Assembly (NCBI GenBank): GCA_022393335.1
Contig: JAJEKB010021314.1
Span: forward strand, 1,429,381-1,493,380
Source: Macrotrachela quadricornifera
Taxonomy: Eukaryota; Rotifera; Eurotatoria; Philodinida; Philodinidae
DNA: 64,000 nt
Direction: 5' to 3'
Both the position numbers and the translations under genes were made by a program. The notes beneath the pieces are model-generated. The model was not told the origin of the DNA, searched no databases, and saw only the letters and a list, made by a program, of their open reading frames with translations. Shown here in pieces: positions 39,151 to 53,100 of this stretch (its first letter is position 1; the number at the start of each line of letters is the position of its first letter).

Positions 39151-40096
39151 TTAACGGCCTGATGGTGGTCGTGGTCGTGGTCGTCCATTATTTGATGTTG
39201 ATACCGCTTTTGGATCAACACCAAGTGTAATATCACCTTTGACTGCACCATTAAGACCATTTGTTGTAAGAAATTCAACGGGTATGATTGTTGTTGATCC
39301 TCTTGCTTGATTATAAATTCCGTCTTCATTATTTCGTGTTCGTCGAATATTATGTGATGCATAAGGTGAAAGCTTAGCAACTTGATCAGTAAGAGTATCA
39401 TTGAAGAAAATTTGACCGGTATGTGAAACATGACCACCTTTAGTGTAAATTGCTCCACCAATATTTGTTAAAGTAGCGCCAACATGTACTTTAACATGCA
39501 TATGAGTAGCTCGACCACGATACCAACCTGGATAAATAGTATCAAAAACAGCAACACCTTGGTCGTTAGTAACTTGTTGTCCTAAAAATAAATAGTAGAA
39601 TGAGAAAAAGATATGAGAGAAAAAAATATATACCTCGAAAAAAAGTTGAATCATCCGGTCGTGCATTAAATTGTCCAAGACTAGCACCGATATAATGCGA
39701 ATAAATTCCTTCTGCATCACAGTGCCATAAATCAACAACAGCATTACTCAAAGGTGAACAAGTTGCTGTATCCAAAACAGTAACAGTTAGATGAAATGGA
39801 ATACCATCATTGCCTTCACTAATTTATTAGTCAACAGTGTAAAACAAAAAACAAATAAAATGTATCTAACAGTAACTTACGTAATATCTTTACGAACTGT
39901 TGTATTCCAATAGTAGGGTCCTTCCGTAGATTGCGGAGCAAGAAGACAAGAGCCAGCTGCACGAGCACATCGGTGTACTGTCAAATATGTAAGATTATAG
40001 GATAGTTTTATAGAAAGTTTAGATTTTACTTGATTCATGTTGACAGAAAACTGCCGACACAACGATGAATACAACAAAAACGGTTTTGAATAACAT
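39151..40096 (-). CDS. secreted intradiol ring-cleavage dioxygenase
   Basis: Four minus-strand exons (40096-40030, 39977-39881, 39818-39634, 39581-39151) join to 259 aa. The first exon encodes a clean signal peptide (MLFKTVFVVFIVVSAVFCQ). The mature part has the family landmarks in order: TEGPYYW, DLWHCDAEGIYSHY, TFFRG, and TIYPGWYRGRATHMHVKV. These hold the two Tyr and two His ligands of the non-heme Fe(III). Such enzymes cleave catechols between the hydroxyls to muconates. The closest type is the extracellular fungal/arthropod dioxygenase group rather than cytosolic bacterial catechol dioxygenases. The tail is proline/arginine-rich (RPRPRPPSGR). Animals generally lack the family apart from lineages with transferred copies, so horizontal origin with later intron gain is inferred. 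It likely detoxifies dietary phenolics. Confidence 0.88.
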
Positions 40097-41639
40097 ATCT
40101 ATACAAACAAATATATATTTATCGTAGCGAAGGTTTGAGTATAGATCTTATCTCTAAATTAAAATGTCTAATTATTTGTTTCACTAGATACGAACCCAAC
40201 TTTTATAGCTACTGTATCTACTATATATTGATATGATGCGTTCCTATATCTAATATTGATGAATATATATAAAACTTCTCTACTCACCAATAATTGATTG
40301 AAATTTATCTATTTGTCACTTGTGTTGCTGTCTTATCTATATATACGTACTTGCATACCTACCATCAAAAAAGACTTCTATAACTAAGTACAACGTATAC
40401 ATCCACCCATTTGTTTCATTTTTCGCATTATAAATGTACTTTTATAAATTAAATCTGACTACAGTCTATATTATATTGCATGACCTTTATTAAAAGTAGA
40501 TTCAAGTTTAAAAAAGGACATTAGAAGTAAGTATTATAAATCCAATAGTTCTAAAGTAAATATTTATTATTTATTTCGTCATCATCATCACTATTTGATT
40601 TTATTCTAGAACAAAATGTAAAAATAAAGGATTATTTCACTCTTTCATAATATCAGAAATAATAGGTCTATTATAATAATAAAAAAAGTACTATTGGATT
40701 TAATTTAATTCTATATTCATCATAAAATATTTTCACTGTAGTTTTAATCCTTAAGAAAAAAACATTTTTTGACTGAACTTTATCGAAGGATAATATTTTT
40801 ATTTATTAATCTGATTGTTTTAAGCATCAAACACCCATTGTAAAAAATTTCGAACAGTTCTACAATGAAATATCAAATTGTTCAAGATGACGTAAAAGTC
40901 AGTTTACCGAAAAAAATATAACTTGAATATCTGTATTACAGCTTGAACAAACGAGCTGATACTTTTATCAATAGTAGAGACAAATTCAAACTTTACTTTT
41001 AAAAGGACACGCCTAGAAAGATCGTTTGTTAAGCATACTATTTTTCTCCTATCTGCGAAAAAGTAACATTTTTTTGTTGGAATCAATAGTAATGCTTAAC
41101 AAAAACTCGTCCTAAATATACCTTTACAGATATAAAGCTTAGTATATGCCACTATCACTAATAAAAACATCAGCTGATGTGCTTGAGCCATAAAGAAGAT
41201 AGTCAATTTTTTTTTCGGCAAACTGATTTTTACACCACCTTGTATAATGACATGAAAATGATGTAAAGAATATTTTTCAATCGCTTTTATTTATTCTAAA
41301 TTTTAAAATTGTGCTAGTATAAAATAATCTTAGAATATGATTTAATGGTTCTCATATTAACCTTTTAAGTCCGATAGTAGCAAAAATACGACACATATTT
41401 TATAATTATTTTTCATAGTATAATTTACGAAACTTAGTGCTCTTTTCACTAACGCGATGTTATTCTTTCTTCGCTCAACGTAAGATTATGAGATCACATA
41501 CTAACTTCTTTTGATATGGCCATTCTTCTTCCGGTTAATAAACTTCAACAATGAAAATTTTTATTCACGTATAGCTTACATTGAGTAAAATACAAGGAGT
41601 GAACATCGGAAATTTCGATCATGAAGTTTGATGAAATCC

Positions 41640-41960
41640 CGAATTCTTACGCAATCTTATATAATTTTTAGAAATCTTTTATAATCTTTAAAAGGTTTGC
41701 AATAGTTGTGTTTGAAGTCTTTTGAAACTTTCATACAGTCTTGTAAGGTATTGTTAGGTTTACAGTCTTCTCAAGTCAAAGACATCTAATGAAATGTTTC
41801 GAAGTCTCACGAAATCTAGTCAAATCTTATCAAGTCTTTACAAAAACCTTCAAAGGTCTTTAGAGTCTTGTGGAAATTTGAGTTTCTACACTAGAAGAAT
41901 CATAAAGCCTGCTAAAGTCTTGAAGTCTCCTGTTTCATCTATGTGAATCACATACAAGAA
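41640..41960. repeat. degenerate AAGTCTT/GAAATCTT simple-sequence array
   Basis: Over about 320 bp, forms such as GAAATC, AAATCTTTTATAATCTT, GAAGTCTTTTGAAAC, AAGTCTCACGAAATC and CAAGTCTTTACAAA recur every 10-20 bp. The pattern is an eroded short-period repeat in non-coding DNA. Confidence 0.5.
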
Positions 41961-42405
41961 CATACTAAGTATATATGAAATTTGTTCTTATGCCTAAAAC
42001 AAACTTATTCTAACAGTTTACTTGAAATCAATCCAGCACAAAAACATTTCGGATTCAAAGGGTTAATACATTTTAAACTTATATTTGTGAAAACTCAATA
42101 ACAGAAAAATATTTAGCAACTTTTAAAAATTAGAGATGAGCATAATGATCGAAAGCCATAAAATCACAGCGGTAAAAATGATAGTGATTATTGTACAACG
42201 GAGATAAGATGAGAGAGATAAAATTTTTACCCATACAGACTGATGTACTACATTAGAGATACAAAAAATTGAGATGAATAATATATTTAGTATGTAGAAC
42301 GAAAAATGTTATGGAAATAAGGAGGAAAAAAGGCTCAATGACGTAGTCTTAACATATATTAGAAATAAAGATGCTCAGACATTTAAAAGCTACTAGCATG
42401 AAACT

Positions 42406-42600
42406 TTAAAAAACAATTATTACTCGACTTACCTTTATTTGATTACCTTGAATTAATTGTAAAAATATACTTGATTGCTGAGATATATTAGGAGCGACCG
42501 CCAAAACATCAATCATATAATTAGATATGAAGGCGTGGGAATTTTCCCCTTGTGTATCCATCCACACTTTGCTCTTAATTCTCCACACAGCGGGACACAT
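42406..42600 (-). other. exon-like open reading frame of unknown identity
   Basis: The 64-codon frame begins MCPAVWRIKSKVW, uses less AT-biased codons than its surroundings, and runs into a strong donor (AAG|GTAAGTCG, near 42430) after about 56 codons. I do not recognise the sequence and found no clear partner exon downstream. It could be an orphan exon, a gene remnant or chance. Confidence 0.25.
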
Positions 42601-42985
42601 TTCGAATTAATATATTCAGTATTGAAAGAAAAAAAGTTTAAATCAATGATTTAGTATGGCAACATGTTTTTCAATACTCATATAAGATATGTTTCATAAA
42701 AGATTCTACCATTTTTTTAAGGAATGAACAAATCATGCCTGAAAGCAATTATCTTTAATTTTTCAAAATTCAATGTTCATCATATTACTCTTTTATTTCT
42801 TCCGATAGATGTCACTCAAATATATATTATTTCATCCATATAAAGGTTTACTATTATTCTTCTATTGATCATATATTTCTAGCCTATAATAAACAACTAT
42901 GATTCGGTAGACAACTGATGATAGTTTAATTAATATTAGTATTCATTTTCATTCATATATTTAATAACTATTTTTTGTATTTGAG

Positions 42986-43794
42986 ATGTTGACTCGGACT
43001 ATATTCAATAAAATTTTTCTTTTCAAACCATCACAAATTTCACATTCTGCATTATTTACTCCTTGTTGCTCGATCACTACTGCTGCTCGAGTTAATATTA
43101 TTAAATGTTTTTTTTTTATTCTGAAATAATATTTATATATATATTTTTAATATTTAGTTAAAGAAACAATTGAACATAGCATCTACACCTCGACCACATA
43201 TTGAACGACCAGCTGGTAGTGATGAATTATATAAACGTTTATGTGTTGAAGTACGTGGTCATGATCCAGCTGTATTAGAAAGTTATGAAAAATTTGTTCG
43301 TCTTGTATCAACAGAACTTGATATTAAACTTGTTAATATGTAAATAAATATTTATTTTTATTTAAAAAAAGAAATTATTTTTTTAGTGAAAATCCTCCTT
43401 TTTTTACTGAACGATGGACTTTACTTCGTTCAAAATTTGCTAAAAAAAAATACTGGCGAGAATATGAAATCCGAACATATTATAAAAAATTTCATGTAAA
43501 TATTATTATTTTTTTATATTTTATATATATATATATATACATTTTTAATAGTTTCAACATTTAACTGGTTCAACAGCTGATACATTTCTTGAATATGTTC
43601 AACGAAATTTACCTGAAGGAATTATGATGATTGTAGAACGAGTAGGAATAGAAATGAAAATGATCTAGATTTTTGTTTTCATGCACTTTTTTTTAATGAA
43701 TTAATTATTTTAGGTTCGTTTGGAACCATTTCGTGATAATCTGATACCACCATCAACATCAGACAAGATAACTGATAAACAACGAACTACTTAA
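42986..43794 (+). CDS. MRPS10: mitochondrial small ribosomal subunit protein uS10m
   Basis: Five exons (42986-43090, 43158-43339, 43387-43495, 43552-43641, 43714-43794) join to 188 aa. Exon 1 is a Ser/Thr- and Arg-containing, acid-free leader typical of mitochondrial import. The core has [53 protein letters not shown] and [10 protein letters not shown], which closely parallel animal MRPS10 and place it in the mitoribosome small-subunit head. The gene is intact. Splice sites are consistent and introns are 47-72 bp. The stop codon lies about 400 bp upstream of the ferlin start on the same strand. Confidence 0.92.
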
Positions 43795-44197
43795 ATCATT
43801 AACATATTATTAAAGATTATATTGTTAGTTTAATAAAAATAAAAAAATACATATCTATATATATATATATCTTTCTTGTTTTTCTTTTTCGTGAAGTGAT
43901 TTAAAGATATCATATGACAGATAATACTAATAAATACAGAGAAGAATCATTCGAGCGAAGAATATAAACAAACTTACCTTTTCTCTTTACTATTATTCTT
44001 CGTTTAATGATTGCTCTATAATATACGCATAAATATCCTTCATAATCATACATATTTCGATTTTCTCATTAATCATATTTCTCATCGCATATCAAATACG
44101 ACAATACGGTTTTTTTTCTCTTTACATTCATGTCGATTTATACACAATCCGTATAATCATATATTCAATAGTTTGCCTTGAATATACATAAGATAAA

Positions 44198-47100
44198 ATG
44201 GCGTTAACAATCTTTTTATTTAAAGTTTCCGATCTTGATATTGGAAACACTAAATCTGATATATTAACTACTAAATTAGGACAATCAACACAAAGTCTTA
44301 GTGATGATAATGCATTATTATTATGTGCTAAAATCACATTTCGAGGTAATTTATTAAAATTATTTCTATGATAAATAACAAAAACAAAAACCAATATTAT
44401 TTTTTTCATTAGGCAATAGTCTTTGGTCTAATAATGTTCCAATACAAAATGGAACAGCAAGTTTTCTTGCACATGGACAAAAACCAAAAAAAATTCATTT
44501 TACTTTAGGATCTGTATTAGTACCTGATGATAAAGTACTTATTGAATTTTTTTCAATAACTAGAGATAAAAAACGTAAAAAAGTAGTTGCAGTTTTTCAA
44601 TTAATACTTGAATCATTAATTGATACAAAATATGTTGATTTACCTGCCGAACATTTATCAGATTCAAATAATGTTTTATTAAAATCAACTGTACAGCTTA
44701 AATTATATTATACACCACCAAGTTTTGGTGCAGCAGCAGGTGCATTAGGTTTTGATGATGAATCTGGAGTTATTGATTATGCAAGTAAATTTGATGAAGA
44801 AGATCGACATGGTGGTCATCGACGTCGTCATATTCATTCAAAACATGATAGTGGTTTGTAAGTTTGTTTGTTTGTTTTTTTTTGTTTCTTACATAAAAAA
44901 ACTGAATATTTTATTATTTTAGTAAGAAACTTCGTAGTAAAGTCATGGGTTCTAGAGATGATGCTGATTCAGATTCATATAGTGATTCTGATTTTGATGC
45001 TCAAGAAAAATTAGAACAAAATGAAGCACTAATGACTGAAGAAGAAAAACAAAAAGTTCAATATAGTAATATTGAAATACTTGAAAAAAGGTTTGAAAAG
45101 ATAAAAAAAGAATAAATATAATAATTATTATTATTTATTTTGAAATAATTATAGTTTGGGACGATATGAAGGTGATATGTATCAAAAAAATGAATGGCAA
45201 ATTATGACTCATGTTATACAAGCACGAAATCTTCCTGGGCTTGATATTAATCCATATGTATGCGTTCAAATTGATGATCAAAAACGTTATACAGCAATAA
45301 AAAAAACATCTAATTCACCATTTTATGGAGAAGTAAATTTTATAAAAATGTAAATAAGAAAAATAAAAATCTTTTGTTTCGTTTTTTATTTTAGCTTTTT
45401 ACATTTGATGTTTCAGCACCAGCTTCACAAATGATGGAGAAAGTTCTCTTTTTTAAAGTAAAATTTAAACTTATAATTATATAATAATATTTATTTTGAA
45501 TTGTTTTTTAAAAAAGGTTCATCATGCAGCAAAAATAATTAGTGCATTTACTCATACAAAACCAATTGGTATATTTAAAGTTGATATTTCAACTCTTTAT
45601 AATGAAAAAGAACATGCATTTGAACGTAGATGGGCGAAAGTAAGCGATCCTGATTCTGTTCAATCGGGTAATGGTGAAATACTTCTTTCAATTGCTGTTG
45701 CAGAACGTGGTGCACCATTAAAAGTAAATATTTTTTATATTAAAAAGAAAATTCTTTCCTTTTTTTTTTTTTTTTTAAAGAATATTCTTGGTGAAGTAAT
45801 AGAAGGAGAAGATGATGCTAATTCAGCGTAAATATAAATTAAAAAAAAAATCTTTTTATTTTATTATAATTCATATTTTGTATATAGAAAAGCTTTTATA
45901 CCAGCTGCAATGCCTCGAAATCTTCTTCCTGTTCAATTAAAAATGACATTTTTTGCAGCACAAGAATTACCAGCAATGATGACAGATTTTATGACAAATC
46001 TTTCAAAAAAAGTCTTTCAATCTGATACATGGGAACCAATTGATTCATATGTTCAAATAACATATAATGGAGTACATGGAACAACAGAACCTCGAAATGG
46101 TTCATCACCTGTTTGGGAAGAAGCACTTTATTTAAATGGACAATTTCCTGCACTTATACGTACAATTCGAGTATCACTTAAAGATCATTCAACTCTTCAA
46201 CAAGATCGAATTATTTCAGCATTTTTAATTGATCTTTTTTCAATAAGTGAAGTTAATGTAAGTAATCCTGCAGCAAGTTTTTTACCAACATTTGGTCCAA
46301 CATGGGTATTCTTATATGGTAGTCCAAGAGAATATACTATGAGTACAGATCAAGATGGTCTTGGTGAAGGTTTAGGTGAAGCTGTTTGTTATAAAGGACG
46401 TTTATTTATGGAAATTGACTGTCATCCAATAAGTGGTGAAAATGCATCGAGTACTGATGTGCAAAAACAAGTTGGAGTTTCACTTCCTGAATCTGTAAAT
46501 TTCTCTTTTTATTTTCAAATTTAAAAAAAAAAATATTTTTGATTATTTTTGTTTTTCTTTCTTAGCATATTCTACCAATGAAACGTACATTTACTTTATT
46601 TGGTTGTATTTATGAAGTTGCAATGATTGATAATATGTATAGTAAACAAACAATTTTGTTTGAATTAAGTATTGGTTCAAGTGGATATTCAACTCCTAAT
46701 CAATTATCAAATCCTACAGGTTTAACATCAGTAACAGTACCATATCCAACTGTTTCACTTAAAAATAATAAACGACATTTTCGTTTACCTATTGATTTAC
46801 TTAAACCAATAATGACAACAAAATATACATTTTATGATTATAGTTATCGTATGACAGTATCAAATCGATTAAAACGAGCAGCTGAACATATGGTATTAAT
46901 ATTTGATTATTTTGTTTTAAATTTGAAAATTTTCTTTTTTTGATTTAGTCGAAATTAGTTCGAGATTTTGAATTAGTTATTAGTTCCAAAGCAACAGAAG
47001 ATATTTTACAATTAGAATTTTTTAAAATAGAATCATATATAAGAACATTACCATGTGGTTGTGGAGATAAAAATAGTGTTGAAGAAAGTTTTGGTATGAC

Positions 47101-50100
47101 TGGAACAGTTCATCCAACTTTATCAGAATTATTAAATGTTACACATGCAACTCTTCGACTAAATGCATTAGATGAAAAACGAAGAAAAAAAATTGTACAA
47201 AATTTAGCTTCATTAAAAGGTTGGATTTCAAGAAAAGTGGAACTTGATGAAACAAAATTAACTGAAACAGTTAGAGATTTAAATAAAATAGTTCGAGTAC
47301 TTCGACAATTAGCTTATGATGTAAATATAAATTATTAATTATATTCATAATTTTATTTGACTTTTTTTTTGTTTTTTTCTTTAGGTTCAACCATCATTAC
47401 CTGATATATTTTTATGGATGGTATGTGATTCAAAACGAGTAGCATATGCTCGTATACACCCTGAAGATGTTCTTTTTAGCATATGTGAAGGTGATAAAGG
47501 TTTATATAATGGTCATGTACAAACACTTTTTCTTCGAGTTTGTTATCGATTATTTCCTCTTCGATAGTTTTTAGTTTTATTTATTTAGACACCACAAACA
47601 GCAAATAAAGCAGCAAAATCATCAACAAATGCTAAAGTACAAATATTTCTTTGGCTTGGTACTGAAGAACAAGAACGAGCTATATATAAACAATTACCTC
47701 CTGGATTTGAAATGCCAACATTACCATTAACGGATGATGTTCGTCATATGCGATATAATAGTTAGAAATAAAATCATTATTAAATAAATTAAATATTAAT
47801 TATATATTTTTAGAAAGAACCGTTTATGAATTACGATGTCATTGTTATACAGCAAGATCATTAATTGCTTTAGATGATACAGGTTTATCTGATCCTTATT
47901 TAAGTATTACTGCTGGTAGTTCAACACAAACAACACCAGTAAATTAAATTCGAATTTTTATTGAATAATATTAAAAAAATTATTTTCTTTTATAGATTCT
48001 CATTCAATCATTATGTCCACAATGGAATCTGACATTATGTTTTCCAAATTTAATGCATGTTGGAAATCGAGAAACAGCTGAAGAAATTATTGGAAATGTT
48101 GTTGTTGAATGTTATGATTATGATGAGGATGTAAATATTATTTAGTCTTTTATATTAATCGGTTTACTGTAGCTTTTCTAATAATACGAAAAGGTTCCAT
48201 TACAAAATTAGAAGTTATAAATTCTCAGATACTTATACTATAGTTAGAAAAATTTGTTCTTTATTTCTTTTAAACTTACAGAATGTTTTTTTTTCATATA
48301 ACACAAACGATTGATTGAGGCAAATATTTTTTCTACTTAAGTACAATATCTGTGAAATAGTTCGATCATTATATAATTAATTATAGAAGAAAAAAAAAAT
48401 TATCTTATGTTTGTATTAGTGATTATCGAATATTCTACGATAGTAGAATAAACTTTAAGAATCAGGCTATATTTTGGGCTATGAAAGAAGGATGCTTTTT
48501 GTCCAGTGTTTTATCCAAAAGGATGTCATGCTTTCTCAAGAATCGAGTTCACTCATCTGAGAGTGGCAGTGATTACACTAAGAATCACATGACTTACCCT
48601 CTTGGAAACAAGTTTGACCTTCTCAAAACCGTAAATCATAAAGCAGAATATTTCAAAATTTCAACGGTCAAGGTAAAATTTTATAATTAACTACTTAAAA
48701 AGACCTCATACACAATTTATTGAAAAAAACACTTAATTAAAAAAATTATCTTTAACATTATTTACTTTATTTTTAGTCTAAAAATTCACCAGAATTATTA
48801 GGTCGATTTTCGACAACAGCTAAACTTGATTTATTTAATGAAGATAAAGTATACAAAAAACCGGTATTTCAATGGTATGAATTAAAACTTGGTGAAAAAA
48901 GAGCTGGAGAAATTTTAGCAGCATTTGAATTAATCGAAATTAATCCGGTAAAATATAATAAAAAAAATAATTAAATTTCTTCTTATAAAATATTTTATTT
49001 TTTATCTATATAGGAAAATGTTCAAAAGTCATTACCATGTGAACTTGAAGAAATTCCAGTTACACCACAGAATTTTCCATCAAAACGTTATATAACTAAA
49101 TATATGGAAAATAGAATTTATCATATTCCAGATAAAATTATGCCAGAATTAAAACCTTATGAAATACAAGTAATTTTTGTATAAATATTTTTTTAAATAT
49201 CATAACATAATTAAAATATAAATAGATCATGTTTTGGGGATTACGGGAATGTCGTTCAATTAAAGGTCTACCAATTCAATCAGCTAAAGTATCTATTGAA
49301 TGTGCTAGTGAACGTCTAGAAAATGAAATAAAAGATGTACAAAATTATCCAAATTTTAAACCAAAAGATGGAACATCTGATATATACAAACTTACAGTGG
49401 TACGAAAATAAAATTGAAAAATGATTTCTCATTTTTCTTTATATTTATTTTCTTTTTAGTATTTACCAGAAGATAGTAGTTTTTGGCCACATTTAAGTAT
49501 TTCTTGTGTAGAAATGCGTCTTTTTCGAATATCTGAAGTTGTTGGTAATCTTGTTGTTACTAATTTACAAAGATTTATTGAAAGACCACATGAGCATTTA
49601 AAATCAAAAGACGAATTAGAAGATGAAATGAGTGGAATTTTACACCCAGGTCAATATAATTTTAATCGTGTTCGACGATCAATTACTGATGCTTATGAAG
49701 GTTAAATTTATAATTCATTTTTATTCTTATTAATACTATTATATATCTTAAATCTGTCAAGAAAATTGATAGATAGAATTTATCGAGTAGATCACGAATC
49801 TGAACATTTTCTATTAATCAGAACCATAAATCAATTTGATAAACAGGGGCGGGGGGAGGGTGCTCTACAAATGAGAACCAAGTATAATCAAATTTCTGTA
49901 AGACTGCTTTCAAAATTATCAAAGAAAAGTGTCTCATACCTTCGAATGGATTATAAAAATTTTATTAGAAATATTAAGAATAGAATTCATATCCACATTC
50001 GAAAAAGTTTTATCGATCTAATCAAAATCTGAAAAATATTCAATAAACTATACTAATTATGTAAATTCCTTAGATCTGACGAACTTTACTTTACGGTGTA

Positions 50101-53100
50101 AAGAATTTATGATATTCTTAAAACAATTCTAAAATTTTTAATATGAATAGATGAAGATTTAAGACCTTCCCCTTCATCCTTCAAAAAACTATTTTCAGGT
50201 TAAGTATATTTAAATCGTATGAAGTTTTTGATAAAATTTTCAGCTCTATAACATGATAGTTGACAGAGAGATCAACCAAACAAGGATCAAATACAGCTCA
50301 TTTACTATTCTAAAATTCTCCGTCCAGGCTCATTCAATATAAAAATAAAATTTTATATATTGAATGAGCCTGGAGAGAAAAGTTTGGAAAATGTGATCTA
50401 AAAAATCTAAACTGAGAAAGAACAAAAGACATTTTTCGTTTTTTTTTTAAATAAGCGTATTTTTTACGAAGAAGTTAACGAGAATCATTAGAACTTTTGG
50501 GTAAAAATGAGATGTCAAGGAAAGAAAGAGCAGAAAACGGCCTATCTTTCTATGAATCTATTTCAATTTCAACGATTTTGAGGAACACAGAGGGTGATGA
50601 TGGCTTAAGAAAAAAAAGATCTTATCACAAATATCTTCAATTTTTTTTTATGACATATGATATAATTTTATTTTTTTATAGCTGTGGTGGCTAATAACGA
50701 TGAAGATATTGGAAAGCAAAAATTAGATAAATTCGAACAACAAGCTGGACGAATAGCACTTAATAAATCTGCTTCAATAAATGAAAATGATGTAAGAAAT
50801 TTTCAATATATAATTAAATTAAAATATTATTTAAATTAATCATTTTTTTTAAGGATGAAGCTGCCATATTAGGATCAGTAGGAAAAACGTCAATGGAAGA
50901 ACAACCACTAACTACAGTAACTACTACTCAACAGCAATCATCAGTTGTAGACCCAAGACAGGCAATAGAACGAGCTAAGATGGAAAAAGAAGCTAATTGG
51001 TGGAGTAAATATTATGCATCAAAAGCAAAACTTGTATATTATGTTTTTGAATTTATTTGATAGAAATTTCTTTTCGTTTTTCTTTATAGGTATTAGCTAG
51101 AAAACAACGAAGAGAACAAGAAGAAGAACTTGAATTTAAGAATGAACTACGTGCTGATCTTTTCGAAGAGGATTCTAGTAAATATTCTATATTTGAATTG
51201 TTCTTTTTTATTGTATTATTTTAGGAATCGTTGTTAAATCACGGAAGTCATTTTGGAGTAAAACTAAAAAAGTATGGTTACGTACTGAAAAAGTTCGTAA
51301 AGGATTCAAAACACGTGTTATTAACGAAATTGAAAATCTTGATGATGATGTAAGAGTAAAACAATTATTTTAATTTTCTTTTCATAAAGGTTTTGATTTT
51401 TTAGTATAAAACAAAACTTGATGAACGTTTAGAAAATATTGATCGTGATCATCTTAAAGAATTAACATTATTACAAACATTTGATGTAAGTTTATTCTTT
51501 TATTGTTTGAAAAAAGAAAATTTTAATTAAAATATTTAATATATTGGGTTGATAAGACATTTTTTGCATTTTTAAAGAAAAATTTCTTTTTATTTTTTCA
51601 CTACAAAACTACATTTAAGTTTTAACAATGTATACTCTATTACTATCTATGATTTATCGCCAACGCTCTCGAAGAGAAAGGATTTCTTGTTCATGAAATT
51701 ACTGGGACTTTTGGTTGAACGAGTTGCCCAGGACCATTTACCTATCCTTGTGTGAAGTTCCTTGTTTGACATTGCTATACTGCTTTGTCCAACTCCCCGT
51801 CATTGTCACTTGCACCTCGGATTGATATAAATTACGCACTTTCTATCGTTAGTAAAAAAATTGCGAAGTCACTCATAGTTACGGTGAGAAGTCAGTGGGT
51901 TCATATATGCATCCATCCTATGTTGGAATGGAAGTGATGGCAATTGGTACGGTATGCAAACTCCATATTTCTACATCTTGCCGCACTCACTCAGATGTTA
52001 TAGCGTGTAATTGATCTCGCTTCTTTTGTAATTAGCTGGTTTAATGTATACATGTTCACCTCAAGAACAGATGAATTGTCAAGTTCGAAGTTACTATTTT
52101 TAAATGGATTGACTCAATGTTGTACTGTGAGAATGACGAGTACATTGTTACCTATCATGCTGTATATGTTGTTTGCTACGTTCGTCACTCTATGATCCAA
52201 ACGAAATTCATGAAGTAAAAGTACTCAGAATCTTCTGTGAGAAAGCTTCATTTCTAATCCGAAACCAGTTTCTTTACTAATAGTTTTATCGTTAATTACA
52301 AGATATTTGTACTCCCTTTATATATATCCTAAGCATGAAAACTTGATATTTCACAAATTTTTTAGACAATTTAAAAAAAAAATGAGAAAAATTTCTTACC
52401 AACTCAATAGATAATTTTATAAGAAATCTTTATTATTTTATTTAGGTTTTTGAAAAAGAATTAGAAAATGTTGACTTTTATGAAGGTTTCAATGATGCTC
52501 TTGATACATTTCCTTTGTAAGTTTGATTAAAATTTAAAAAGATATTTTATTTTATTTGTTTAGATATAAAGGAAAAGGCACAAGTCGTTCAGATGAACGA
52601 GGTGATGAAAAACGTGTTTATGCTAAATTTAAAGTCAGTTTATTTTTCAGTTTTTCTTTTTTCTTTATTAAATTTTTTAGGGAAAATTTCGTATTCGTGA
52701 ACTTACAACAGACGATATATTTCACGAAGATGTATCTAAGATTAATAAAGATTCAGATGAACCTCAACAAGGTATTAAAGAAACTAATGCACATGCAATT
52801 ATGCGTCAATTTGATTTAAATGCAAATCCAATTGCATTTAAATGCCGATTATATGTTGTTAAAGCAAATTTATTTCGTTCTTGGGATCGAAGTGGTAAAG
52901 CTGATCCATATATAAAAGTTTTATTAAATGATAATGTCATTGTTGATGATGTTAATTCACACATTAAAAATACATTAGAACCTGTTTTTGGAAAGTAAGT
53001 AATAAATTATTTAAAAACTAATATTCAATCTATCAAATATAAATAATTTTAAAATTGAATAAATTTTTTTCTAAAGTGATATTAAGGTATTGAGAGCAAT

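Larger units (their letters stand above)
40097..42985. other. intergenic region upstream of the dioxygenase and MRPS10 genes
   Basis: No full gene is supported. It contains a degenerate AAGTCTT-type repeat (41640-41960) and one exon-like open frame at 42406-42600 on the minus strand, both listed separately. The rest is AT-rich and unremarkable. Confidence 0.5.

Noticed and set aside
48481..48690. 69-codon frame as an extra ferlin exon
   Set aside because: Skipping it keeps phase and matches the otoferlin order; its sequence does not resemble any ferlin segment.
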